Origin: JAKLEX01 sp035327525
Lineage (GTDB): Bacteria > Patescibacteriota > Minisyncoccia > Phycocordibacterales > JAACPR01
Assembly (NCBI GenBank): GCA_035327525.1
Contig: DAOLDC010000020.1
Coordinates: 1-10,533, forward strand
Direction: 5' to 3'
Length of the DNA: 10,533 nucleotides
Shown here: in pieces, positions 1-6,104 of the stretch
How positions within the stretch are numbered: position 1 is the stretch's first letter
Layout: each line of letters starts with the position of its first letter
Notes under the pieces: generated by a model
Seen by the model: the letters and a program-made list of their open reading frames with translations, nothing else
Database searches by the model: none
What the model was told of the DNA's origin: nothing
Position numbers and translations under genes: made by a program

Positions 1-55
1 GAACCCACATCAATGCCTTAGAAGAGCACTGCTCTATCCATTGAGCTACGGGAGG
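1..55 (-). tRNA. tRNA-Arg (anticodon UCU), 3' part cut off by window edge
   Basis: Read on the minus strand, the sequence starts with acceptor strand CCTCCCG (55-49) and the TA spacer. A D-stem follows, with GCTC pairing with GAGC. The anticodon stem GTGCT/GGCAT closes on loop CTTCTAA. The anticodon TCT lies at 22-20, so the tRNA decodes AGA and AGG, the arginine codons expected to dominate in an AT-rich genome. The start of the T-arm, ending in TTC, is visible at the window edge. The rest of the T-arm and the acceptor 3' strand are outside, so pairing of the unusual C1 and the presence of CCA cannot be checked. A good promoter lies just upstream (65-93), so the gene need not depend on read-through from the pilus cluster. 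Confidence 0.9.
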
Positions 56-64
56 AATACTAAA

Positions 65-93
65 AAAATAACAATAAAAATGCTTCTAGTCAA
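65..93 (-). promoter_or_regulatory. Sigma-70-type promoter for tRNA-Arg
   Basis: On the minus strand, TTGACT (93-88, five of six matches to the -35 consensus) is followed by exactly 17 bases and then TATTTT (70-65, four of six matches to the -10 consensus). The tRNA 5' end is at 55, about 10 bases downstream of the -10 box, which is the expected short leader for a tRNA. The region is very AT-rich, so chance matches are possible, but the -35 quality, spacing and position agree. Confidence 0.55.
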
Positions 94-137
94 TTATTTT
101 TTGTTATTATTATTCGATTTGATCTAGTTATTCAACT

Positions 138-440
138 TTAATTATTCAGCTTTGAATAGAACAAGTTTGTTCGAATTTTTGCCTCAGTAGTTTTTTTGTC
201 GACAACCTCCATATCTAAAATTCCTTTATTTACAGATTTTGTATCTATTGAATAATCTCCAACAATTATCGATTTTTGATAAAAAACGTATCCGAAAAAA
301 CCGGTCGTAGCCAACAGAATTGCGAATACAAAAAACATAAGCACCCAGTCTCCCTGTGGCCCATATCCCAAAATTGATGGTGCGGGATGCTTTTTTTTCA
401 GAATTGAATTTTTATTTTTTTGTAAATTTAATATTTGCAT
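138..440 (-). CDS. Small one-helix membrane protein at the end of the pilMNO cluster (unknown function)
   Basis: This 100-residue protein has no family I can name. The N-terminal ~30 residues are basic (several Lys between 8 and 18) and contain a Pro/Gly-rich patch (HPAPSILGYGPQG). One strong hydrophobic segment follows at about residues 31-54. A polar tail of about 45 residues then carries alternating charges. The layout suggests a bitopic protein with a short cytoplasmic N-terminus and an external tail. It starts 10 bases after the pilO stop and is probably co-transcribed with pilM-N-O. It occupies the position where classical type IV pilus operons carry pilP, but it has no lipobox cysteine and no recognisable PilP domain. 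It may be a lineage-specific pilus accessory protein; that role is inferred from position only. Confidence 0.75.
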   Translation of the reverse strand: MQILNLQKNKNSILKKKHPAPSILGYGPQGDWVLMFFVFAILLATTGFFGYVFYQKSIIVGDYSIDTKSVNKGILDMEVVDKKTTEAKIRTNLFYSKLNN

Positions 441-450
441 TTTTGTAGAA

Positions 451-978
451 TTATTCGGCTAGAATTGTTAAACTAATATTCATATTCCAAACACTACTCC
501 CCTGCACATTATTGACCCTATCCAGTCTGATAGAATTGATTTTTGAATGATATGGAATATTTTCTATTATATTCAGAAAGTCCTGAGTATTTGCAAAATT
601 TCCAGTTGTTTTTAGTAACATTTCTAATGTATTACCAAGTTTTGGATCTTTTTTGAGATTAACTCCTTCTATAATCAGCGGAGTTTGTGTCTTTGTGCCA
701 ATATTTTCTAATTGTCTCATAAAAACAATTATGTCAGATTCTTTTATAAAAGATTGATCTAATATAAATTCTTTATTTTTCAAATCATCAACAGCTTTTT
801 GGGTAGAAATCATACTGTAATTTTGATTTAACTCCGAACTTATTTCTGCTTTTATGCGCTGAACTTGCTTGAGTTCATTATTAACAAACAAAAACCATCC
901 ACCAGAAAAACAATAAGTAATCACAAAAATTGTAATCATTAATGCCAGTGTTCCTTTTGAATTTTCGTAGCTTTTCAT
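451..978 (-). CDS. pilO: PilO-like type IV pilus inner-membrane platform protein
   Basis: This 175-residue protein has a short cytoplasmic N-terminus and one transmembrane helix at about residues 10-34. A probable coiled coil runs to about residue 75, and a C-terminal domain of about 100 residues fits the ferredoxin-like fold of PilO. In known type IV pilus systems PilO dimerises with PilN in the periplasm or extracytoplasmic space and links PilM to the rest of the machine. The evidence here is the bitopic, coiled-coil, alpha/beta layout and the position one base after the pilN stop, with pilM directly before pilN. Sequence conservation is weak, as is usual for PilO. No Shine-Dalgarno motif precedes the start, so translational coupling to pilN is likely. 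Confidence 0.75.
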   Translation of the reverse strand: MKSYENSKGTLALMITIFVITYCFSGGWFLFVNNELKQVQRIKAEISSELNQNYSMISTQKAVDDLKNKEFILDQSFIKESDIIVFMRQLENIGTKTQTPLIIEGVNLKKDPKLGNTLEMLLKTTGNFANTQDFLNIIENIPYHSKINSIRLDRVNNVQGSSVWNMNISLTILAE

Positions 979-979
979 T

Positions 980-1537
980 TTATTTTTTTTCGAAATATTT
1001 TTTCAAATCAACCGAAACTATTTTTGCAGAAAATGGAATATTTTCGTTTATTGTAAAATTAGAAAATGGTATATCAACAGAGGCAAAAACATCTTCTTGC
1101 CTTAGTTTTTGTTGAAACTCGACTAGTGCGTCCCTATCGGTTGCCAATCCAGAAATATCAATTGTTGCAATATCTGTCGCTGGGCTGAATGTTAGGGAGA
1201 GGTTGTTTATCGTAATTCCGTTATTATGCTCTATTATTTTGTCTATAAAAAATTGTGAACTGATTTGTCCAACAGAAATTTTCTTTAATTTTTCGTTTAT
1301 TGAAATAGAAATGTCACGAAAATCTTTTCGCATTTTTGTAAATTCGGAATTTTTGATTTCATATATTCGCCCTTCGGCATCAGCCTTACTAACTTTTATT
1401 TGAATATAATAACTATAAATTAAAAAAGAAAAAACTAGTGCCACAAAAACCAATAAACCAATAAAAACAGAAAGAAATCTGACAAGGTATTCTCTTTTTA
1501 TTTGTTTTTTTTCTTTGTTTAATAAAATTTTGTTCAT
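980..1537 (-). CDS. pilN: PilN-like type IV pilus assembly protein
   Basis: This 185-residue protein has a basic N-terminus, a transmembrane helix at about residues 21-46, a coiled-coil stretch to about residue 95 and a C-terminal ferredoxin-like domain. That domain includes ISGLATDRDALVEFQQKL (128-145) followed by FASVDIPFSNF (151-161), a pattern typical of PilN relatives. In well-studied systems the cytoplasmic N-terminus of PilN carries an INLLP-like motif that docks into PilM. Here only a degenerate ILLNKEKK (4-11) is seen, so docking may differ. The gene follows pilM by 18 bases and precedes pilO by one base. A TAAAAT hexamer six bases before the ATG could be an internal -10 box, but in such AT-rich DNA this is weak evidence. 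Confidence 0.82.
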   Translation of the reverse strand: MNKILLNKEKKQIKREYLVRFLSVFIGLLVFVALVFSFLIYSYYIQIKVSKADAEGRIYEIKNSEFTKMRKDFRDISISINEKLKKISVGQISSQFFIDKIIEHNNGITINNLSLTFSPATDIATIDISGLATDRDALVEFQQKLRQEDVFASVDIPFSNFTINENIPFSAKIVSVDLKKYFEKK

Positions 1538-1555
1538 GTTGTAATTTTATTCATA

Positions 1556-2569
1556 TTATATTTTGTCTATCAAGATGCCTATTGTGGAAACATATTTCAA
1601 CGCTTCGCTTTTTTTTATTTCTGGTAACTTGTCGTCAATTGAAAAACAGTTTTTCCATGGATCAGCGACTCTGATTTCTATTTTTAAATATTTTTCAAGA
1701 AACTCGTGAATAGCGTTGTCATCAGAATTTTCACCAGATAATATGGCGACCTGAATTTTTTTGTGTTCATCATTATAATCTCGATTTGTAAACCAAAAAA
1801 CCAATAATTTGTTTAATGTGTTCTTGAGTTCAGTAGCAGAATCTCCGTCCAAATCATCCAAAATATCACTGATTGAAATATTTATCGCTGAATCATACTG
1901 AACAACATTTCTTTCGATAATAGAAACAGAAACTTTGTCCTCGAGAAATCTAATACTCAGATATGGATCCTCGTCTCCTGAATCGATAATTGCTCGCGAT
2001 AAGGCAACTGATTCCGATTCAAAAGAAATCACTGATATTTCTGCCAAATCAAATATTTTTGTATAAATATCTATTATCTGTCTTGGAAAAACATTCACAA
2101 TCGCAAAAAATTTTGACCGATTGTGATGCAATAAGGAGTAACTAAAAATTGCATCGCTGGCAGAAATAGGAACATTTTCCTCGATGTTAAACTTTATAAC
2201 CGAATCAGTATTTGCGACCGCCTCTTTTGGGATTTCCATCTTGAAAATATATGATTCTGATTCTGGCAAAACAACATAAGCGTGTTCGAACTTGAATTCT
2301 TTTTTTAATTTTTTCAAATTATCAATCAGAGTTTTTGTTTTTTCATCTTCAACATCAAAATCTTCATCAATTTCTGACATATTCAGAACTTTTTTATCAA
2401 TTTTTATCTCTTTGTATTCATCGGGAAAAATAGACACACCATCTGACCGCAGTTTCATAAATCTAATTGTTTGATCTGACAAATCAATAGCAACTGGATC
2501 CAAATCCAGATATTTTGGTGCTGGAAAAATTTTTTTGAATTTTGAAAGAAAACTCGAAGAGTTATTCAT
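1556..2569 (-). CDS. pilM: PilM-like actin-fold type IV pilus assembly ATPase-like protein
   Basis: This 337-residue protein has the length of the PilM family. It has the actin-like phosphate-1 segment VAIDLSDQTIRFMKL (26-40), a middle segment IEENVPISASDAIFSY (129-144), and a second beta-hairpin YLSIRFLEDKVSVSIIE (203-219). A late LSGENSDD segment (278-285) stands where the adenosine motif, usually glycine-rich (LSGGG), is expected. PilM is a cytoplasmic protein that binds the N-terminus of PilN and relays signals between the cytoplasmic motors and the membrane platform. Three unusual points are a long acidic insert at about residues 66-77, the altered adenosine motif, and an acidic rather than glycine-rich phosphate-2 hairpin, which together cast doubt on nucleotide binding. 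The gene begins 13 bases after the yqaA-like stop and has a very good extended -10 box right before its ATG. Confidence 0.88.
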   Translation of the reverse strand: MNNSSSFLSKFKKIFPAPKYLDLDPVAIDLSDQTIRFMKLRSDGVSIFPDEYKEIKIDKKVLNMSEIDEDFDVEDEKTKTLIDNLKKLKKEFKFEHAYVVLPESESYIFKMEIPKEAVANTDSVIKFNIEENVPISASDAIFSYSLLHHNRSKFFAIVNVFPRQIIDIYTKIFDLAEISVISFESESVALSRAIIDSGDEDPYLSIRFLEDKVSVSIIERNVVQYDSAINISISDILDDLDGDSATELKNTLNKLLVFWFTNRDYNDEHKKIQVAILSGENSDDNAIHEFLEKYLKIEIRVADPWKNCFSIDDKLPEIKKSEALKYVSTIGILIDKI

Positions 2570-2576
2570 AACACAA

Positions 2577-2585
2577 ATTATATCA
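2577..2585 (-). promoter_or_regulatory. Extended -10 promoter directly before pilM
   Basis: On the minus strand the sequence TGATATAAT (2585-2577) is a perfect extended -10 element (TGnTATAAT). Only seven bases separate it from the pilM ATG at 2569, so the predicted transcription start falls at or within a base or two of the start codon, giving a leaderless or nearly leaderless pilM mRNA. No good -35 hexamer is seen at 16-18 bases spacing, which is acceptable for extended -10 promoters. The TGA of the element is also the stop codon of the upstream gene. Confidence 0.5.
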
Positions 2586-3167
2586 CAAATATTTATACAA
2601 TAAATAAATTATCACAATGACCCCAAAAAGCATGGCGATTCTGTCGAAATTTCTGAAAATTCTCTCGGCATATCTTTCGCCAACAAATCTGGCCAACCAA
2701 CCAACAACAAAAAATCGTAATCCCCTACCAAAAATAGACGCAAGGATAAATAAAAACAAATTTGCCGAAAAAAGCCCAGCACTAATTGTAAATAATTTGT
2801 ACGGAATTGGCGTTAGCGCTGCGATAAACATTGTAGAAAATGTTGTTTCTTGAAAAAAAATCTGCATTTTGTCTATTCCTGCTTCCAAATTATAAAATTG
2901 CACCAATTTTTCTCCAAAAAATTCAAAGAAAGCTGCACCAATTATGTAGCCAAAAATTCCACCCAAAACAGAGAAAAATATAATGTTGTACGCAAATTTT
3001 TTCCATTTTTCTGGTTTGGCAAAGGTCAAAATTATTTGGAATGGGTCTGGTGGAATTGGAAAAAAAGAACTTTCAGTAAAAGAGATGACTCTCAGCCAAA
3101 AAATAGAAGTTTTGTTGTCGGCATTTTCCTTCAAATAATTTTTTATTTTTTCTATTATTTTTTTCAT
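2583..3167 (-). CDS. YqaA-family (VTT/SNARE-associated, DedA-like) membrane protein
   Basis: This 194-residue multi-pass membrane protein carries the characteristic motifs of the YqaA branch of the VTT/DedA superfamily. FTESSFFPIPPDPFQI (30-45) forms the first re-entrant loop, ALTPIPYKLFTISAG (117-131) the second, and FGRGLRFFVVGWLARFVG (146-163) follows. Members of the superfamily are linked to lipid-carrier recycling or phospholipid scrambling and to membrane homeostasis; the exact substrate of YqaA proteins is not established. I chose the ATG at 3167 over one at 3215, because the longer form would overlap the preceding gene by 41 bases and add a polar extension not expected in the family. 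The stop is TGA, the only non-TAA stop among the genes here. A C-terminal hydrophobic helix ends the protein. Confidence 0.87.
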   Translation of the reverse strand: MKKIIEKIKNYLKENADNKTSIFWLRVISFTESSFFPIPPDPFQIILTFAKPEKWKKFAYNIIFFSVLGGIFGYIIGAAFFEFFGEKLVQFYNLEAGIDKMQIFFQETTFSTMFIAALTPIPYKLFTISAGLFSANLFLFILASIFGRGLRFFVVGWLARFVGERYAERIFRNFDRIAMLFGVIVIIYLLYKYL

Positions 3168-3174
3168 GTAGAAA

Positions 3175-3639
3175 TTATGATATTTTTGTGCCGGGTGAAA
3201 TTGCGTCATCAACATTCAGAATAGATAATTTGTTATTTTGTTTGTCGAGAGCGGCCATTATCATACCATCACTTTCTAGATTTTTTATTGTGCGAGGTGC
3301 AAGGTTTGTGATAAAGGGACATTTTTTGTCAATTAGTTCATCAAAATTTTGGTAATGCTCGGCAATTCCAGAAACTATTTGCCGCTCGTGATCTCCAAAA
3401 TCGACGATTAGTCGCAATAATTTGTCAGCGTTGGCGACTTTTTCGACTGATTTTATTTGACCGATTTTTATTTCTACTTTTTTGAAATCGTCTATTGATA
3501 TTTTTGGCTCGAGTACGGTGGCGGGTGAAGTGTTGTCAGAATTTTGTACTACATTTTGTGCTGTATTTTGCGCGACATTTTGCGCGACATTTTGTGCTGT
3601 ATTTGCCTCGGTATTTTTTTGTGAGTTTTGTTCTTGCAT
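3175..3639 (-). CDS. Stand-alone tRNA-binding OB-fold protein (MetRS C-terminal/CsaA/Trbp111-like)
   Basis: Residues about 47-154 form an EMAP-II-like tRNA-binding domain. Visible family signatures are IDDFKKVEIKIGQIKSVEKV (49-68), NADKLLRLIVDFG (70-82), RQIVSGIAEHY (86-96), TNLAPR (111-116) and ESDGMIMAA (122-130). The same module is the C-terminal dimerisation and tRNA-binding domain of many methionyl-tRNA synthetases, and stand-alone copies are often annotated as the MetRS beta subunit. It may assist a MetRS encoded elsewhere or act as a general tRNA-binding chaperone; I cannot decide which. The first ~45 residues are low-complexity and made of N-x-A-Q repeats, encoded by a 12-base tandem repeat (3541-3600). 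This tail is not part of the family and is probably disordered. The stop lies seven bases before the YqaA-like start. Confidence 0.9.
   Translation of the reverse strand: MQEQNSQKNTEANTAQNVAQNVAQNTAQNVVQNSDNTSPATVLEPKISIDDFKKVEIKIGQIKSVEKVANADKLLRLIVDFGDHERQIVSGIAEHYQNFDELIDKKCPFITNLAPRTIKNLESDGMIMAALDKQNNKLSILNVDDAISPGTKIS
3541..3600. repeat. Five tandem 12-base units inside the tRNA-binding protein gene
   Basis: Five consecutive 12-base units start with ATTTTG on the plus strand, at 3541, 3553, 3565, 3577 and 3589. Units three and four are identical (ATTTTGCGCGAC), units two and five are identical (ATTTTGTGCTGT), and the first is ATTTTGTACTAC. A degenerate sixth copy may begin at 3601. They encode the N-x-A-Q type tetrapeptides at residues about 14-33 of the protein on the minus strand. 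Because the unit is a multiple of three, copy-number change would lengthen or shorten the tail without a frameshift. Confidence 0.85.
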
Positions 3640-3714
3640 GTTTTTTATTATTTTAATTGTGTTTTTTATGTTTTTTTATTGCTCCATATTGCGTCCTAAT
3701 TGTGTTTTTAAATT

Positions 3715-4116
3715 TTATTTTAATGAATCCAAATAACTTTGTAAAATCACGGCGGCAGCACCGGCGTCTATTTTTTCTTTTGTGCTTCCCATATTTAGAG
3801 CCTCTGCGCTAGATAGAAATTCTGGGTGCAAAATGACATCGACCTCAAGTGTCGTTTCTAAAATTTTTTTTAGATCAATAATTTCTGTCATTATTTCGTT
3901 GTCCTCCATTTTGTAATTTTTTGATTCGCCGATTATTATTTTTTTTATGTTGCCGTTTGTAATAATTTTTTTTAGATTCTCGATTATTTTGTGATCATTT
4001 TGCAAAACAGAATTTGGAAAAGCAATTCGGCCGTTATCATCAGAGATTGCGATACCAATTCTTTTTGTGCCATAATCAATTCCAATATGCTTCTGAGCGC
4101 GGTTTTTTGTGGACAT
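3715..4116 (-). CDS. ruvX: RuvX/YqgF-family putative Holliday-junction resolvase or rRNA-processing nuclease
   Basis: This 133-residue protein has the usual RuvX length and an RNase H-like fold. The N-terminal strand IGIDYGTKRIGIAISD (11-26) holds catalytic Asp14, and IIGES (61-65) follows the second core strand. HPEFLSSAEA (97-106) stands where most members have a DERLTT-type motif, with Glu99 as the likely acid. KIDAGAAAVILQSYLDS (115-131) holds the last catalytic Asp117. The family is implicated in Holliday-junction resolution and in 16S rRNA 5' maturation. The gene is the first of the minus-strand cluster and diverges from tRNA-Ser. Its start is preceded by the AT-rich GATACATATATT and has no Shine-Dalgarno motif. 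A 75-base, T-rich gap separates it from the tRNA-binding gene. Confidence 0.9.
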   Translation of the reverse strand: MSTKNRAQKHIGIDYGTKRIGIAISDDNGRIAFPNSVLQNDHKIIENLKKIITNGNIKKIIIGESKNYKMEDNEIMTEIIDLKKILETTLEVDVILHPEFLSSAEALNMGSTKEKIDAGAAAVILQSYLDSLK

Positions 4117-4129
4117 AATATATGTATCA

Positions 4130-4158
4130 TTGCAAAAATCATGTTTTTTGGCTAGTAT
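4130..4158 (+). promoter_or_regulatory. Sigma-70-type promoter for tRNA-Ser
   Basis: TTGCAA (4130-4135, four of six matches to the -35 consensus) is followed by 17 bases and TAGTAT (4153-4158, four of six matches to the -10 consensus). The tRNA begins at 4168, nine bases after the -10 box, giving the very short leader typical of tRNA transcripts. The element sits in the 51-base divergent gap between ruvX and the tRNA. Confidence 0.5.
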
Positions 4159-4167
4159 TTGAGAATT

Positions 4168-4257
4168 GGAGAGATGGCAGAGTGGTTGAATGCACCGGTC
4201 TTGAAAACCGGAATACCTGAAAGGGTATCGTGAGTTCGAATCTCACTCTCTCCGCCA
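4168..4257 (+). tRNA. tRNA-Ser (anticodon UGA), complete with encoded CCA
   Basis: The acceptor strands GGAGAGA (4168-4174) and TCTCTCC (4247-4253) pair perfectly and are followed by discriminator G (4254) and an encoded CCA (4255-4257). The anticodon stem CCGGT/ACCGG closes on loop CTTGAAA, with TGA at 4202-4204. A long variable arm (ATACC pairing with GGTAT, loop around 4218-4223) is the class II feature that identifies tRNA-Ser together with the anticodon. The T-arm is GTGAG-TTCGAAT-CTCAC. The gene is the only plus-strand gene in the window. It lies at the border between the AT-rich left part and the higher-GC exporter cluster, with a promoter upstream and a bidirectional terminator downstream. 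Confidence 0.97.
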
Positions 4258-4325
4258 AGACAATTTAGTATCGGAGTCGACTCACTTGCCTAAGTAAGTG
4301 GTGCGACTTACATACATGAATGTCT
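4258..4325 (+). other. Short inverted-repeat region after tRNA-Ser (possible folded trailer or recombination relic)
   Basis: Between the tRNA 3' end and the terminator, AGACA (4258-4262) can pair with TGTCT (4321-4325). Inside that, AGTCG (4275-4279) can pair with CGACT (4304-4308), and CACTT (4283-4287) with AAGTG (4296-4300), leaving an internal mismatch. An ACAT/ATGT inverted repeat follows at about 4311-4323. I recognise no known RNA family and no reading frame here. It could be a structured trailer of the tRNA transcript, a small RNA, or the remains of an integration site. Short inverted repeats of this size also arise by chance. Confidence 0.25.
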
Positions 4326-4327
4326 AT

Positions 4328-4361
4328 ATTAAAAAACACGTTTGAGCACGTGTTTTTTAAT
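4328..4361. terminator. Bidirectional intrinsic terminator between tRNA-Ser and the exporter cluster
   Basis: A perfect 14-bp stem joins 4328-4341 and 4348-4361 around the six-base loop TTGAGC. The GC-containing core CACGT/ACGTG is flanked by A6 on one side and T6 on the other, so the hairpin has a U-tract in both directions. It lies between the plus-strand tRNA-Ser and the minus-strand gene ending at 4394, which converge here, so it can stop both transcripts. Confidence 0.88.
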
Positions 4362-4393
4362 CGAATTATTTTTTCTTCTTAAACAGATAGAAA

Positions 4394-4843
4394 TTAGTTA
4401 GAAAATCCTGGTCGAATCATCATATTGCTCATTCCGCCCAACTGAATTGATTGGGCATTTACACTTCCATCAGAATTTGCAGAGCCATTTACTACAACAT
4501 TTTCTCCAACGGAAAGATCTGTTACAGAACCAGTGACATTCTTTGTAATCACAACAGATGGGGTTACGAACACAATTTTTGACCCCCCATCAGGAAGCTT
4601 AACAATGATACTTATATCATCCTTTGATATTATTTCTCCCATAGTCATTCCTCCTGTTTGTCCAGCTCTCATCGCCGAAGGGTTATTTTGTCCCATTCTC
4701 ACTTGTCCATTCTGTTCCATGTTCGGAAAATTCCCAAAACGAGGAGTCTCAGAATTTCCTTTATACTTAGTACCTGCAAAAAATGCTCCGCCTCCGATAA
4801 TAACTACACCAACTAAGATCATAGTAATAATTTTTGTATTCAT
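4394..4843 (-). CDS. Membrane-anchored DUF5666-like small beta-barrel protein (last gene of exporter cluster)
   Basis: This 149-residue protein has an N-terminal hydrophobic segment (about residues 5-24) that could be a membrane anchor or uncleaved signal. A flexible linker rich in Met, Gly, Gln and Asn follows (25-66). A compact all-beta domain (about 67-136) begins MGEIISKDDISIIVKLPDG, includes DLSVGENVVVNG (109-120) and ends DGSVNAQSIQLG. The repeated strand-turn pattern and the VGENVVV...DGS.NA.SI signature fit the DUF5666 family of small barrel domains; the family assignment is from memory of its pattern. The C-terminus is again Met-rich (GGMSNMMIRPG). It follows the permease gene by 33 bases and has an AT-rich palindrome, not a Shine-Dalgarno site, before its start. 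Its role is probably extracytoplasmic and linked to the exporter by position. Confidence 0.8.
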   Translation of the reverse strand: MNTKIITMILVGVVIIGGGAFFAGTKYKGNSETPRFGNFPNMEQNGQVRMGQNNPSAMRAGQTGGMTMGEIISKDDISIIVKLPDGGSKIVFVTPSVVITKNVTGSVTDLSVGENVVVNGSANSDGSVNAQSIQLGGMSNMMIRPGFSN

Positions 4844-4876
4844 ATATTTTTTAATTAAAAAATAAACCTAATAATT

Positions 4877-6103
4877 TTACTCATAACGCAACGCCTCGAT
4901 CGGGCTTAACCTCGCAGCTCGACGAGCTGGATAGTACCCGAACACGATACCGATAACTGCAGACACACCGAAAGCAAGTAAGACAGACATCATTGAAACA
5001 TTAGCCTGCACAATACCAAACTTGGTCACTCCATATGCCACCGCAAAACCTAAGCCAACACCTATAAGTCCCCCAATAAGCGTAAGGACTATGGCTTCGG
5101 CAAGAAACTGCTGGCTTATTTCCTCCCGTGTTGCACCAACTGCTTTACGTAGCCCAATCTCACGAGTACGCTCAGTGACCGTTGTGAGCATCATGTTCAT
5201 AATGCCGATACCCCCAACCAGAAGTGAAATACTTGCAACAGCAGCAAGTAGAATAGTAAAAGTTTGTGTGACACTACCGACAGCAGAAAGAATGTCTTCT
5301 TGGTTTAAGATACTAAAGTCAGCTTGTGCAGGGTCGTTGATACGATGTTGCACTAAAAGTACATTAGTAACATCTTGTGCAACTTGAGTCATAACATTAG
5401 CACTGGATGCTTGCACACTAATAGTAGAAACGTAACGATTGCCGGTGAGATAACGCTGAGCAGTTGTGATAGGGATATAGATACGATCATCTGTGTTTTG
5501 AAAACCACTACCACCCTTAGGGGCAGTAACTCCAATAACCTTATATTCTGCACCACTAATACGGACAGTTTGCCCAATGGCAGAATTTCCTTCACCGAAT
5601 AAATCTGTTTGTGTAGTTGGGCCCAAAACTGCCACTCGTGATGCAGAGATATTATTTGCATCAGAAATAAACACACCCTCAGCAACTTGAATGTTGCGCA
5701 CATCAGTGTAGCTTGCGTTTACACCAATGATGCTTGTATTGGTATTTGTACCGCGTGCAGTCACCTGATATCTCCCCGAAGTTTCTGGAGCAACCGCAGT
5801 GACGTTTGATACTTGATTTAAAATAGCATCAACATCTTCAAGTGTCAGTGTTTGCGCTGTGCCACGCCCTTGTGCTACACCACCAAAACCAGCACCACCT
5901 TGTGCACCAGGTGTCACTTGTACAAGATTTGCCCCAAGCGACTGAATGCTTGATTGAATGTTGCCTTGTGCACCAGCTCCAATTGCAAGCATCACAATAA
6001 CGGAAGAAATACCAATAACAATACCGAGAATAGTTAAACCACTACGAACCTTGTTCGCAGAGAGTGCAGTATTTGTTTCGTGAATAATATCTGAAATTTT
6101 CAT
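4877..6103 (-). CDS. MacB/FtsX-type ABC transporter permease
   Basis: This 408-residue permease has a first transmembrane helix at about 21-42 (SGLTILGIVIGISSVIVML) and a large extracytoplasmic MacB periplasmic-core domain (about 45-275). Three further helices lie at about 282-305, 335-360 and 372-392. The hallmark GGIGIMNMMLTTVTERTREI (297-316) followed by GLRKAVGA (317-324) and the C-terminal YPARRAARLSPIEALRYE (391-408) are typical of MacB/FtsX permeases. Members act as mechanotransmission exporters: they do not move substrate through the membrane segment but drive an extracytoplasmic pump with cytoplasmic ATP hydrolysis. I chose the ATG at 6103, because an upstream frame to 6262 lies entirely within the ATPase gene. 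The start is one base after the ATPase stop. Unlike E. coli MacB, the permease and ATPase are separate proteins, as in the B. subtilis YknYZ pair. Confidence 0.93.
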   Translation of the reverse strand: MKISDIIHETNTALSANKVRSGLTILGIVIGISSVIVMLAIGAGAQGNIQSSIQSLGANLVQVTPGAQGGAGFGGVAQGRGTAQTLTLEDVDAILNQVSNVTAVAPETSGRYQVTARGTNTNTSIIGVNASYTDVRNIQVAEGVFISDANNISASRVAVLGPTTQTDLFGEGNSAIGQTVRISGAEYKVIGVTAPKGGSGFQNTDDRIYIPITTAQRYLTGNRYVSTISVQASSANVMTQVAQDVTNVLLVQHRINDPAQADFSILNQEDILSAVGSVTQTFTILLAAVASISLLVGGIGIMNMMLTTVTERTREIGLRKAVGATREEISQQFLAEAIVLTLIGGLIGVGLGFAVAYGVTKFGIVQANVSMMSVLLAFGVSAVIGIVFGYYPARRAARLSPIEALRYE

Positions 6104-6104
6104 A

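Noticed and set aside
2583..2585. TGA recoded as glycine (code 25), as in Gracilibacteria and SR1
   Set aside because: TGA ends the YqaA-like gene at a sensible C-terminus and no conserved frame in the window contains an internal TGA, so the standard bacterial code fits.
3541..3600. Regular repeats that could be taken for a CRISPR array
   Set aside because: Units are 12 bases, contiguous without spacers, and lie in frame within a clear gene, so they are a coding tandem repeat.
4846..4863. Perfect 18-base A/T palindrome before the start of the last DUF5666-like gene
   Set aside because: It is made only of A and T, has no GC core for a terminator and no matching second copy suggesting an operator; runs like this arise easily in AT-rich spacers.
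5389..5703. Minus-strand open frame of 104 codons inside the permease gene
   Set aside because: It overlaps the conserved MacB core domain in another frame and shows no family features, so it is a shadow frame.
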